This document shows positions 1 through 8,679 of a stretch of 64,000 nt of DNA, in pieces. Numbering within the stretch: position 1 is the stretch's first letter; each line of letters starts with the position of its first letter. Below the pieces are notes generated by a model. It saw nothing but the letters and a program-made list of their open reading frames with translations, searched no databases and was not told the DNA's origin. The position numbers were made by a program, and so were the translations under genes. This DNA is from Palsa-504 sp963739615 (lineage in GTDB: Bacteria; Actinomycetota; Actinomycetes; Streptosporangiales; Streptosporangiaceae): the NCBI GenBank assembly GCA_963739615.1, contig CAVUBD010000016.1, positions 186,001-250,000 of the forward strand, in the 5' to 3' direction.

Positions 1-170
1 GACGTGAACGCCTGGCCTACCCGCAGGCCGAATTCGTCCTTGGCCAGCCTGCCCTGCACGAACGCGACCTTGAGGGTGTCGACCACCTGTTCGCGGTCAG
101 CGTGCGAGGCCAGCAGGTGTCCATGGCCTGCCGCAGCCGCTGCCAGTTCGTCTCCAGGCCCTGTCACCAT
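1..170 (-). CDS. DUF1707 domain protein, 3' part outside window
   Basis: The minus strand from ATG at 170 reads an Ala-rich lead followed by SHADREQVVDTLKVAFVQGR and LAKDEFGLRVGQAFT. This is the DUF1707 (SHOCT-like) signature, D-R-E-x-x-x-x-x-L then G-R-L-x-x-D-E-F. Such domains head short actinobacterial membrane or regulatory proteins; their biochemical role is not established. The gene runs off the left edge, so any following membrane segment cannot be seen. A second, frameshifted DUF1707 reading lies at 6962..7284. Confidence 0.7.
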   Translation of the reverse strand, partial: MVTGPGDELAAAAAGHGHLLASHADREQVVDTLKVAFVQGRLAKDEFGLRVGQAFT

Positions 171-184
171 CGCCCCCAACCAGG

Positions 185-390
185 ACAATCCAGGGGAAGC
201 CTAGCGCGGTGCCCGCCCTGGCGCCATTCTCGCAGGTGCCATGGCCGGGCAGATCAGTGTCATTGGAGACGATGAGCAACGCCCCGACCTCAGCGGCTAG
301 GTCGAGGATCAGGTTGTCTTCGTGGCCGGGGCAGTCCATACCGGTTTCGCGGTCGCTAGCCGACTGCGATGAGGAATCTCATGCCGACCG
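185..390 (-). pseudogene. PIN-domain-like remnant
   Basis: The minus strand holds a short stretch, roughly 240..339, reading DNLILDLAAEVGALLIVSND. This resembles the second half of a VapC/PIN domain, where Asp residues flank a predicted helix and strand. A start-like MRFLIAVG lies just upstream at about 380 and is closed at once by a TAG stop. The downstream part runs into sequence unlike any PIN protein. It may be a decayed toxin gene; the match is short and could be chance. Confidence 0.3.
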
Positions 391-660
391 TAGATGAATG
401 AAAGTACGCCGAGGAGATAGACCCGGACAGGGCGGCATCTTGGGAACGACGCCCAGGCAATCTCGCCTGGCGCTGATCAACGCCTGCGTGCGCCTGATCC
501 GCGAGGACGAGCGCATCTCCGCCGGTAGGACGCCCTCACCTACGCGCCATCCCCCAGTCGGCTCGTTAGGACTGCCGCCGTTGACGAAGCAGATATCAAT
601 ATGATATCATATTTATAGGTGATCGGGTGACTGGCACCACGCCCACAGGAGGCGATCCCG
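391..660. other. Leader region with AT-rich palindrome
   Basis: I see no convincing gene here. The last 80 bases turn AT-rich and hold the perfect 14-bp palindrome ATATGATATCATAT at 599..612, about 50 bp before the start of the gene at 661. That is a plausible operator for its promoter. An AGGAGG ribosome-binding site lies at about 647..652. Confidence 0.4.
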
Positions 661-948
661 ATGAACGCACCCAACGACAACACCGCTGCGAAAGGTCTGC
701 GCGGGTGGTGGCTATCTCCCCCGCGACCCGGCATGCACCGCCTGATCAACCCATGGGAGTACCGCCACCTCCGCGTCTGCGGGGTCACGCGTATTGCCGG
801 CGGCAGTGTCGCGGCCGCCGCGGGCGTCGTGTGCCTCTCATACGGCGTCTACGGATGGGCAGCCTTCTTCGGAGTTCTTGCGGCGCTGAATCTCGCGGGT
901 GGCTCTTGGTACATCACTATCGCTCGCTCCGCATCTGCCCTGACCTGA
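661..948 (+). CDS. Small two-helix membrane protein
   Basis: This encodes a 95-residue protein. A basic N-terminal segment (LRGWWLSPPRPGMHRLINPWEY, read in two parts) is followed by two hydrophobic stretches at about residues 45-62 and 66-82. The start is supported by AGGAGG eight bases upstream. It resembles small actinobacterial membrane proteins of unknown function. The palindrome at 599..612 suggests control by a small dimeric repressor. No enzymatic motif is visible. Confidence 0.6.
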   Translation: MNAPNDNTAAKGLRGWWLSPPRPGMHRLINPWEYRHLRVCGVTRIAGGSVAAAAGVVCLSYGVYGWAAFFGVLAALNLAGGSWYITIARSASALT

Positions 949-1193
949 GCCTGGTCAGCACCCGCCGGGGCGCCGTTGACGACGCAGATGCCGCCGTCGC
1001 CGCCAGACCGGACGGCCCGGGACGGTGATGAGCGGCTCACGTTGCTGATGACCCGGCGGTCAACATTTGACTGGGTGCTGCGGCGATCGGCCCTGGCTCA
1101 GGCTGGCGCGACTGTGCAGGGCCGGGCTGCGCAAATATCCGGACCTGGATGCCCCGTCCGGACCGGGAATCTATCGTGGCGCCGGGCATGCCC

Positions 1194-1739
1194 TCAGCGG
1201 CGCGGCAACAGGTTGATCCGTACCTCGATGACCTCCGCTTCCGGTGCGGTGGCGGTCATCGGGCCGAGCCTGCTCAGAAGGCCCAGGACGGCGGTGTTCG
1301 AGGCAAGGCACAGGGCGGTCAGGCAGTCGATGCCCGCCGCGCGAGCCCGCACCGCGATCTGCTGCAAGAGCAGGGTCGCGATGCCCCGCCCCCGCCAGTG
1401 GTCGGCCACGGCGACCGCCACCTCCGCCGTCGAGGACTGCCGCAGCCGGATATATCGCGCGATCCCGACGACGGCGCCGTCGGGTGTCACCGCTGTGAGG
1501 GCCTCGTGGTCGCGGTGGTCAACCTGGGCCAGCTGCGAGCGTGTCCGGTCATCCAGCAGTGCCACGCTGGCGAGGAAGCGAGCGTGCCGTGTCTCTGGCC
1601 CCAGTCCCTCGAACCACGAGGCGATCGCCGCGACGTCCCCGGTGGCCAGCGGCCGGACCACGATGGCAGAGCCATCGCGAAGGATCACCTGGTTCTCATC
1701 GGACCCGGCGGCACCGGCCGGGGGAATCTCAGTGATCAT
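1194..1739 (-). CDS. GNAT family N-acetyltransferase
   Basis: This encodes a 181-residue protein of normal GNAT length. The acetyl-CoA pyrophosphate loop HWRGRGIATLLL lies at about residues 114-125 and follows the beta-4 strand AEVAVAVADHW, as in the family. The substrate is unknown; members acylate amines with acetyl-CoA in the cytoplasm. ATG at 1739 is preceded by a GAGGGGG-type ribosome-binding site. The same frame stays open upstream through a DUF4331 remnant, but that ORF is a junction product and not a fusion protein. Confidence 0.8.
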   Translation of the reverse strand: MITEIPPAGAAGSDENQVILRDGSAIVVRPLATGDVAAIASWFEGLGPETRHARFLASVALLDDRTRSQLAQVDHRDHEALTAVTPDGAVVGIARYIRLRQSSTAEVAVAVADHWRGRGIATLLLQQIAVRARAAGIDCLTALCLASNTAVLGLLSRLGPMTATAPEAEVIEVRINLLPRR

Positions 1740-1869
1740 CGCGCACCCCCTCATCTTGCGGGGCACCAGCGCGGCATTTACCGTGGCCCCCGCGGCCGCC
1801 CCCGCCCAGGGCCGGACGTCCCAGCACATAAGGACCTTTGGCCGGTGCGGGCAGCCCGGCCAGCTCCGG

Positions 1870-2495
1870 CCACCGCAGGTCCGGTGAGCTTCCCCGCGCC
1901 GGGCGGCGAGCTCGATCTCCAGGAACGAACCCTGCTCCGCGTACGGCTTTGTGACATCGAGGACGAGGAAGTCCGCGAGCATGAGCTCGGTCAGCGGATG
2001 CGCGCCATCCCTGCGAGCTCGCCAGTCGGTCTTACCGTCCAGGCCGTCCCAGAACGCGAGGTTCGCGTTCAGCCTGGCCCGGTACGCGTTTTCGTAGGCA
2101 CGGCTGAGGTGGAACGCGTCGTCCATGTTGTACAGGTCGCGGATCTCCAGGTCGCGGTTCACCGGGTCGAACTGCTTCGGCGCCAGCATCAGGTTGGGCA
2201 CCTCGGGCCGCCCGGCGCGCTCGAGGCGGACGTTGAGCCTGCCGCGCGTCAGGGTCTCCGCGACCACGCCGAACAGCTCAGCGTCGCCGGGCAGCACGGC
2301 GCGGTCGACCTCGACCACCAGGCTGAGGACGTTCTTACCGTCGAGGTAGATCGCGCCGGGGTCGGTGAACGCGAGCTTGCCCGTGGCGATCGTCTTCAGC
2401 GCCGCGGGCGCATCCATGATGAACGGGTCCCACCGCGGGCCGGCGAACACGCGAACGCCGTGAGCCCGGCCTCCATGCTCGCCGTTCACCCTCAT
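1870..2495 (-). pseudogene. DUF4331 family remnant
   Basis: The minus frame carries DUF4331 landmarks in order: GVRVFAGPRWDPF, then LKTIATGKLAFTDPGA, then NRDLEIRDLYNMDDAF, and last LNANLAFWDGLDGKTDW with HPLTELMLADF. Full members are secreted or periplasmic proteins of more than 400 residues. Here the N-terminal part is missing. The C-terminal part, which normally follows TCGGR, changes abruptly at about 1870. The piece joins an oxidoreductase remnant on one side and the GNAT gene on the other, so it looks like a deletion product. Confidence 0.7.
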
Positions 2496-3354
2496 CGAGA
2501 CCGTCTCGCCCGTCGGCGTGCGGTGGCCGCGACCCATCCGGCCGCGACCACGACGAGCGCGGCGTCGATGCTGTGCTGCCCGTCGCGGGCTGAATGGGTG
2601 AGCCGTACGCCGGCCGCACAGCGCTCGAAGCGGTCGATCGTCCCGGCGTCCGCGACGATCTGGATGCCGGACGCCCCCATGGCGGCGGCAACCGCGTCGG
2701 AGACCTCTTGGTCCTCACTCATCAAGATGCGGGGAGCGATCTCAACGAGATGGACCTGTGAGCCGAACGCGTTGAAGATCGATGCCACCTGCACGCCGGT
2801 CGCGCCAGCGCCGACCACGACCAGCGACGGCGGCACGGAGGAAAGACGCCATGCGTCGCTGTGTGTCGCGGTCAGGTCGAAGCCGGGAACCGCCAGCGGC
2901 CGCGAGGCTCCTCCCGTGCAGAGGATGACCTTGTCTGCTTGGAGCCGCGACGCGTTGTCGCTTTCGACCGTGTGGGCGTCGACTAATCGTACGGTGCCTG
3001 CCTGCTCGTAGATGTCCACCCCGGCGCGCTCCAGATCGTCGCGCAGCAGCGTGTGCCGACGTGCGTTCGCGGTCACGTCGCGGACGCGGGTCAGCAGCCG
3101 GGCGTAGTCGAGCGAGGGTTCGCCGCCCGCGATCCCGTAGAGCGGGAGCTGCCTGGCCTCACGGATCAGCCGCGCCGCCTGGGCAAGCGTGCGCACCGGC
3201 ACGGGCCTGTCGTTCGCGGCCATCCCCCGAACTGATCGCGGGTGATCAGCGCCGTGCTAGCACCGAGACGGGCCGCCCTGAGCGCCGTGACGACCCCCGC
3301 GGGTCCTGCACCGACGACCACGACGTCGAACAGCTGACGCGACGATGAGGCCAT
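2496..3354 (-). pseudogene. Pyridine nucleotide-disulfide oxidoreductase, frameshifted and truncated
   Basis: The N-terminal FAD site VVVGAGPAGVVTALRAARLG begins near residue 11 from ATG at 3354. The family motif continues as DQFGG and then, in another frame, as MAANDRPVPVRTLAQAARL, so a one-base frameshift lies at about 3225. The second Rossmann motif VVVGAGATGVQVASIF is present. The protein should continue after VVVAAGWVA, but the sequence diverges at about 2540. Intact relatives are FAD- and NAD(P)-dependent oxidoreductases. With both a frameshift and a lost C-terminus, this copy cannot be functional. Confidence 0.75.
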
Positions 3355-3439
3355 GACTCGATGATCCGGATCCCCGTCACGGCTGTCATCACCCCTGCAG
3401 GGTGAGGCGGACGCGACAGCCGGGCGCCACGATGTGCAT

Positions 3440-3718
3440 ATGCGCGCGATGACGGTCGTGCCGGGCCAGCAGGGGACCGCTGGCGTCGAGGAGATCCCGG
3501 ACCCGGACATGCAGGACAGCGCCCTGCATAATCAGGTGCTGTTCGGCACCGTGAACGCCGGCCGGCGACACTGGGTACAAGCTGCCGAAGCGCTCGCGGC
3601 CGCCGATTCCCGCTGGCTGGCTGGCCTGATCACGCGCCGGGTGCCGCTCACGTCCTGGACCGAGGCGCTCGACCGGCACCCGGAAGACATCAAGGTCGTG
3701 GTGGAGCTGACCGCGTGA
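3440..3718 (+). pseudogene. Glucose/sugar dehydrogenase (MDR) with large internal deletion
   Basis: The first 20 residues, MRAMTVVPGQQGTAGVEEIP, match the N-terminus of zinc-dependent glucose 1-dehydrogenases. The last 60 match their C-terminus (VLFGTVNAGRRHW, then LITRRVPLTSWTEALDRHP, then IKVVVELTA). About 250 residues carrying the zinc and NADP sites are missing between them, and the frame stays open. The deletion leaves a 92-residue ORF that cannot be the enzyme. Its stop overlaps the start of the SMP-30 gene, so the original pair was an operon for sugar oxidation to the lactone and then the acid. Confidence 0.75.
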
Positions 3719-4629
3719 CCGCCCCCGGGGTGAGGCCGTGGTCGGTAACCCCGGGGCTGCTGAGCGAGGGCCCGCGCTGGCACGAGGAGCGCCAGGAGCT
3801 GTTGTGGGTCGACATCCTGGGATGCCAGATGCACCGGGGAACGCTGAGCCCCGACGGCGCCCTGGAACGCGTCGAGACGATCTCGGTCGACCGGCATATC
3901 GGCGCCGTCGCGCCAGCCGCCGGGGGCGGCTACGTGCTCGCGGCCGGCCCGGGGTTCCTGTTCATCGACGACGCAGGCTCGGTCTGTGAACTCGCCCAGC
4001 CCGAGAGCGACCGCACTGACGTGCGGATGAACGACGGAGCCTGCGATCCGCAGGGCCGGTTCTGGGCCGGGACGATGGCGTACGACGAGTCGCCCGGGGG
4101 CGGGGCCCTGCACCGCCTGGAACTCGACGGCAGCTGCACCACCGTGCTCACCGGCCTGACCATCTCCAACGGCATCGGATGGAGTCCCGACGCCAGCACG
4201 ATGTACCTCAACGACAGCGGCACCGGATGCGTCGATGCGTTCCGGTTCGACGGCGCGAGCGGCGCGATCAGCGACCGCCGCACCCTCGTGCACATCGACG
4301 AGCCGGGCGTGGCGCCGGACGGGCTCACGGTCGATGAGGTGGGCGGAATCTGGGTCGCGCTGTGGAACGGCGCGGCGGTCCACCGGTACGCACCGGACGG
4401 AACGCTGCTGGCCCGCTTGCAGCTCCCGGTCCAGCGACCCACCTCGTGCGCGTTCGGCGGGCCCGGCCGGGACACGCTGTTCGTCACCAGCGCGCGGACG
4501 GAACTCGACGACGACGCCCGAGCCCGCCAGTCGCACGCGGGCAAGGTGTTCGCGATCGAGGGACTCGGCGTCCGCGGCCTCCCCTGCCTGCCATACCGCG
4601 GCCGGACGCCAAGTTCGTCCGATCGCTAA
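3715..4629 (+). CDS. SMP-30/gluconolactonase/LRE family protein
   Basis: This encodes a 304-residue six-bladed propeller of full family length. Landmarks are LLSEGPRWHEERQELLWVDI near the N-terminus with the metal-ligand Glu of SEGP. They continue with RMNDGACDPQGRFWAGTM near residue 105, SNGIGWSPD near 150 and PDGLTVDEVGGIWVALW near 200. Members hydrolyse aldonolactones with a divalent metal. GTG at 3715 overlaps the upstream stop by 4 bp (GTGA), which indicates translational coupling to the broken dehydrogenase. The lactonase itself looks intact, though its partner is not. Confidence 0.85.
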   Translation: MTAPGVRPWSVTPGLLSEGPRWHEERQELLWVDILGCQMHRGTLSPDGALERVETISVDRHIGAVAPAAGGGYVLAAGPGFLFIDDAGSVCELAQPESDRTDVRMNDGACDPQGRFWAGTMAYDESPGGGALHRLELDGSCTTVLTGLTISNGIGWSPDASTMYLNDSGTGCVDAFRFDGASGAISDRRTLVHIDEPGVAPDGLTVDEVGGIWVALWNGAAVHRYAPDGTLLARLQLPVQRPTSCAFGGPGRDTLFVTSARTELDDDARARQSHAGKVFAIEGLGVRGLPCLPYRGRTPSSSDR

Positions 4630-5465
4630 GCTCCCGCTCCCCTCGATAGGCGCCCTTAGTTCTTAGTGCAGAAGTTGTCACAAGCTCAAGAAGTTCCGAA
4701 GTTCGAAGTTCCGCAGGACCTTCTGTTCCGTAGGAGTAGGCGGACCGTCCAGGACCGTCCGTCGCCGGTCGTGCGCTGGGCGGGCCCTTTTTCGTCCGGT
4801 GCATGAGGTTATGCCCACGCAGCCACGCACGCGAACCGGTTGGGAAGCTAGGCCTGCCGCCTTCTCCACCCAGACTCCACATGGATTGCACATGCCCTCC
4901 ATCCTGCGCGGCTTCCGTGTCCGGTGATGCTTCCCTGATCCGGCCCAGAGGGGACTCATGGGTTTACAGCCTTGGTCGGCCTTTGCGGCCTGACCGTCCG
5001 CTTGATCGGGCACGTGGCGGGCACGATCACCACCGGTGTTCCATTGACTGCGCCAGGAGTCGGAGTGGAGATAAAGGAATCCGGCGGCTGATGCGTGTCT
5101 GGAGTGTGGAGCAAACGTCGATGGAATTCGCCGAGTTCTACGAGTCCGCCCGCGATGCCTGCGGGGACCGAACTGAACTTCGGCAACTTCCAGTGTCGAA
5201 CAGTCAGCAGACGTCTTTCGCGCACTCATCGACACTGGCTCCTACACCTGCACTAGCACCGCACCCACCGCTCCCCCACCCGAAGGCGTGATTCTGCGCT
5301 ACGGCCACCCGGCGTCGTGATGCCGAAACACAGCTTGTAGCAATCCCGTTCTGGCCCGGCTGGCACCGGGCAGCGCCCGCCGGGCCGGATGCCCGCGGTG
5401 GCTACCACTGGTTTACAAACCATACACAAAGGTCGGTTCTCTGTTCGAGAACTGACCCCTGACAT
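4630..5465. other. Gene-poor stretch with dispersed-repeat copy and sigma-like fragment
   Basis: There is no complete gene in this stretch. Positions 4688..4715 hold AAGTTC repeated in near tandem. Positions 4731..4788 match the dispersed repeat also seen at 13300 and 30388. At 5121..5163 a short frame reads MEFAEFYESARDAC, which resembles the N-terminus of SigE-type ECF sigma factors but is not continued; it is probably a fragment. A hexamer GTTTAC at 5411..5416 sits 50 bp from the degenerate att copy, at the arm position used in the other copies. Confidence 0.4.
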
Positions 5466-5511
5466 TGGTAGTTTGGGTAGGATTTGAACCCGCAAGCTCT
5501 GGGGTATGAGC
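5466..5511 (-). repeat. Degenerate tRNA-fMet 3'-end att copy (copy 0)
   Basis: The 46 bp align without gaps to the tRNA 3' part at 49367..49412, but with several substitutions in the acceptor and T-stem (TTTGG where the others have CGGGG). The degenerate hairpin on its left, about 5431..5459, matches the terminator hairpin of the other copies. I take it as the oldest junction of the stack. Confidence 0.7.
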
Positions 5512-5839
5512 CATACGACGCACGTCGCTGTCATTCCAGGCATGGGGAGGCGGCGTATCCGAATCCGGTCATCGCCAATGACCACGACAGCCCAGACTGC
5601 CAAATCTCAGCGATCTGGTCCTGCCGAAGAAACCCGCCGCAGACGTATCACATGCGGCCCCGCTACGCACCTATGGGTGGAGGGCCGTGTCCGGGCTAGT
5701 GCGCCTGGGGAGGCGGTCCGGTTACTTGGAGGATGGCGGCGTGGGGCAGGTCCTGCGTCGCAAAGTCGCCTGGATAGTGGGTATACCGGGCATTAGGTGA
5801 GGTTTCGCCCGCCTGTCCGGGTGATTGGAGGGTGAGCGC

Positions 5840-6946
5840 ATGGATCCCGGGATTGACGCCCAGGCCGGTAACGTCCCCGGGGAGCCACCCTCGCGGGTGT
5901 TCGAAGTGGCGTTCCGCGGCTATGACCGCCATCAGGTGGACGAGCACATCGAGCAGCTGGCGGACCGGGCACGCCGGCACAGGGAACAGGTCCAGGCGCT
6001 GCAGCGTGAGCTGTCCGCCGTGCAGCGCCAGCTGCGGGAGCGCCGCGCAAGTGCGGGTCCTGGGCTCCGGATCGAGGCGTTGCTGCGGCTTGCCAAGGAG
6101 CATGCCACCGAGGTCCTCGGTGAGGCCAGGATCGCCGCCGACGAGCTGCTGGCTGCGGCTAAGGCCGAGGCGGCCGAACTGCGGGCTGCGGCCGGGAATG
6201 AGGCCGCGGAGTTGCGGGCGAGTGCCGTACGGGAAACCGGCGACCTGCGCGCTTCCGCCGGGCGGGAAGCGGACGCGGACGCGGTTACCGCCCGGCGGGA
6301 GGCTGACGAGCTGGCCTCGATCACTGAACGCGAGGTCGCCAGGATCCGCGCCACGGCCGGCCACCAGGTGGCAGAGACGCGGGCCGCGGCCGAGCAGGAC
6401 ATCGCCAGGCTGCGCACTACCACTGAGCGGGAGGTCGCCCAGCTGAAGGCCACCGCGAAGCGGGAGCGGGACGAGTTTCTCGCCGCCCCGGAGCGGCAGG
6501 CGGACGAGATACGCAGCCAGGCCCGGCGGGTCCTGGAGGAAAGCGAGGCGCAGCGGGCCCAGGCCGAAGCCGAGCTGCAGACCCGGCTTGCCTCCCGCCG
6601 CGAGGAAGCCGAAAGGCGGGAGGCAGAACGTCAGGCGGAACCGCAACCAGCCACCCACAAGCGGGTCACCGAAGCCGAGCAGCGGGCCTCCGCGGCCAAC
6701 GCGCAGGCGGAGCAGATCTTGCGCGCGGCAGACCAGCACTCCCAGCAGCTCGTTTCCAACGCCAACAAGCACGCCGGCCAGATCGTCGCCCAGGCCAGGG
6801 CGCAGGCCGACCAGCTCCTGACCGAGACCACGAACCAGATCAGCCGGCTTCAGGCCGCAGCTCAGGACGAACTCGGCGAGCTGACCAGGCAGAAGGAGAG
6901 CATCTCTAGCTACCTCGCCCCGATCCGCGAGCTGTTCAGCCCGTAG
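5840..6946 (+). CDS. DivIVA-like coiled-coil protein
   Basis: This encodes a 368-residue protein. The N-terminal segment FEVAFRGYDRHQVDEHIEQL is the DivIVA membrane-targeting motif (F-x-x-x-x-R-G-Y-D-x-x-x-V-D). About 300 residues of Ala/Glu/Arg-rich heptads follow with no breaks, so a long coiled coil is predicted. Such proteins organise polar growth and the cytoskeleton in actinobacteria (DivIVA, Scy and FilP types). ATG at 5840 is preceded by GGAGGG. The gene lies between the two leftmost att copies, so it is element cargo or stranded chromosomal sequence. It could act as an additional, non-essential polarity protein. Confidence 0.75.
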   Translation: MDPGIDAQAGNVPGEPPSRVFEVAFRGYDRHQVDEHIEQLADRARRHREQVQALQRELSAVQRQLRERRASAGPGLRIEALLRLAKEHATEVLGEARIAADELLAAAKAEAAELRAAAGNEAAELRASAVRETGDLRASAGREADADAVTARREADELASITEREVARIRATAGHQVAETRAAAEQDIARLRTTTEREVAQLKATAKRERDEFLAAPERQADEIRSQARRVLEESEAQRAQAEAELQTRLASRREEAERREAERQAEPQPATHKRVTEAEQRASAANAQAEQILRAADQHSQQLVSNANKHAGQIVAQARAQADQLLTETTNQISRLQAAAQDELGELTRQKESISSYLAPIRELFSP

Positions 6947-6961
6947 CTGGCCGCCGCGTGA

Positions 6962-7284
6962 GTGCGCGTTCGGGCCGGGCCAGTACCGGCGCCGGCGATA
7001 CCTCGGGACCGGGCGCCCAGAGACCGCCAGCGGCAGCGTCCACCGGGTCCCACGCTGTCTCGTTCCACGCCCGGCACCAGCGGTCGTGGCGGCCCGCACG
7101 CCCCTTCACTCCCCGGACCATCCGACCGCGAGCAGGTGATCGAGGAGCTCAAGGCCGCGTTCGTGCAGGCCCGACTGACCAGGGACGAGTTTCATGCGCG
7201 GTCGGCCGCGCGTTCACTATGGGGACCTACGCGGACCTGGCCGCGCTGACCGCCGATGTTCACGGCCGACCTTATCTCGACTGA
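6962..7284 (+). pseudogene. DUF1707 protein gene with frameshift
   Basis: Starting 15 bp after the coiled-coil gene, one frame reads PSDREQVIEELKAAFVQARL and TRDEFHAR. The rest of the DUF1707 motif, VGRAFTMGTYADLAALTADV, continues in the next frame. One G appears to have been lost near 7200. No membrane segment follows before the stop at 7284, so the C-terminal half is missing too. It is a paralogue of the gene at the left edge. Confidence 0.65.
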
Positions 7285-7351
7285 CTCGGCCACCGTTGAA
7301 GGCACGAGCGACGGCGCTGGTTGAGCAGGCGCCCGTGCGCAAATCACATGC

Positions 7352-7435
7352 GAGAGGCCCTCGTCGTGTTCGAGAAGGGCCTCTGGCCTTGGTAGCGGGG
7401 GCGGGATTTGAACCCGCGACCTCTGGGTTATGAGC
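7352..7435 (-). repeat. att copy A: tRNA-fMet 3' part plus terminator hairpin
   Basis: Positions 7390..7435 are identical to the 46 bp from anticodon loop to CCA of the tRNA at 49367..49443. Positions 7352..7386 hold the matching hairpin, with arms GAGGCCCT and AGGGCCTC. The 5' half of the tRNA is absent, so this is an attachment-site duplication and not a tRNA gene. Confidence 0.9.
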
Positions 7436-7549
7436 ACCATGACGCACGTCTCCCCGTCTCCGGCGTTCCGGCGCGTCTCGCTGACCAGGCGAAGGCCTCG
7501 GTGAGCGTCGCCGGTGTCTCACGTTGTCTCCCCCGTCCCGGCCAGTCTC

Positions 7550-7567
7550 GTTAGCAAATCCGTTAGC
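7550..7567. promoter_or_regulatory. Paired hexamer arm site (GTTAGC type)
   Basis: GTTAGC occurs twice, spaced by six bases (12-bp period), 115 bp from att copy A. The same pair occurs at 12956 and 48445. I interpret it as an arm-type binding site for the element's integrase or directionality factor. Confidence 0.5.
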
Positions 7568-7992
7568 CGTTGCGCGCTCTTGTCAACGGCCTGCGGCTTC
7601 TGGGTCTTGTCTCCGCGTGCCCGCGAAACCGGTGCCGGGCCGGTGATTCGGTCACCCTTCGGCTCACCTGACGCGAAGCCCCTCTTCCGATCGGGCACAT
7701 AGCGGGCGCGGCTCCGGAGACCGCCAAAGCGATCGCTGGGATACTGCTGTCCTGGGCCTGCTCTTGCCGGGTCTGAGCACTGGCCCGCGTGTTGGCTCCA
7801 GAACTGGCGACAGTCTTCGGTTGATGGTGCTGCAACCCCGGTGAACTTCAACCCAAAATGCAACCGTGACCGTCGTCTCGTCGTGGGATCTCGGAAGCTC
7901 CGTCCCGTCGTCGTCAGCCGGGACGACGTGCGCACTCGCCGTGAAACGGTCCTGTGCCGCCACACTCCACTGGACGGCGCCTAGTCGGCTAG
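7568..7992. other. No recognised gene
   Basis: Several open frames cross this stretch on both strands, but none shows a domain, a ribosome-binding site or plausible protein composition. It lies just inside the left end of the A-B element and may be a decayed recombination or regulatory region. Confidence 0.4.
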
Positions 7993-8679
7993 GCTCGCTG
8001 CCTGCAGGAAGATGATGAGATTTCCGCTCGCAGCGGGGCGTCCCGTGAGGAACGGCGCAGGGATCTGTCGCGGGTACTGGCGCTGACCGATGGCGTATTC
8101 GCTATCATCATCACGCTGCTCGTGCTCGATATTCACGTGCCGGAACTCGGCCCGCACGAGCAGCTCTCGACCGCCATCTCGGACGTGCGGCCCAGCTTCA
8201 TCAGCTTCGTGATCGCCTTCATCGTGGCGGCGATGCAGTGGGTTGGCCACCGGGACCTGTTCGCGCTGATCAGATATGCCGACCGCGGCATTATCTGGCT
8301 CAATCTGCTGACCCTATTCGCGGTGTGCCTGCTGCCGTTCGGCGCTGCGCTGCTCGGCCGCCACTCCGAGGACCCGGTCGCCCTGCGCCTGTTCGGACTG
8401 GTTTTGATGGGCACGTCCGTAGCCCGGACCGCCATATGGGCCTACGCGACGCAGAGGCCGTCTTTGATACATGAGCCGCTGGACCGCGCGTCGATCCGAT
8501 CGGGGCTGGCCTTGTCTGTCTTTCCTGTGGTCATTTACTTTGTCGCCTTCGCGATCGCCGGGATCTCGCCGGTGGCCAGCCTGGCTGTCTACGCCTCGGG
8601 GCCAGTCTTGTATTTCCTCGCCATCACGTTGCTGCGCTGGCTGGCCCCGCACGGTTCAGCCGAGCGGCAGTTCACCTAG
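7993..8679 (+). pseudogene. TMEM175-like (DUF1211) membrane protein lacking a start codon
   Basis: The frame is open from the TAG at 7990. It reads the TMEM175 first helix, LALTDGVFAIIITLLVLDIH, where the FSDGVF-like motif lines the pore in this K+ channel family. It continues with about five more hydrophobic helices to 8679. No ATG, GTG or TTG lies upstream of that helix; the first is GTG at 8122, inside helix 1. Either translation starts at a rare codon (CTG at 8002 or ATT at 8020), or the 5' end was lost when the element end formed nearby. The rest of the frame is undamaged. Confidence 0.6.

Noticed and set aside
1194..2537. Reading the DUF4331 remnant and GNAT as one fusion protein
   Set aside because: DUF4331 is cut at both ends and the GNAT part has its own ribosome-binding site and start at 1739. 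The shared open frame is a chance of high GC.
1149..3011. 620-codon plus-strand frame
   Set aside because: It runs antisense over the GNAT, DUF4331 and oxidoreductase sequences and has no domain of its own.
7194..7433. ORFs ending LALVAGAGFEPATSGL at copies A, B and C, and the antisense ITQRSRVQIPPP-type ORFs
   Set aside because: They are translations of the tRNA-fMet 3' part and its hairpin. Apart from the integrase remnant at copy B, nothing upstream in these frames is a protein domain.
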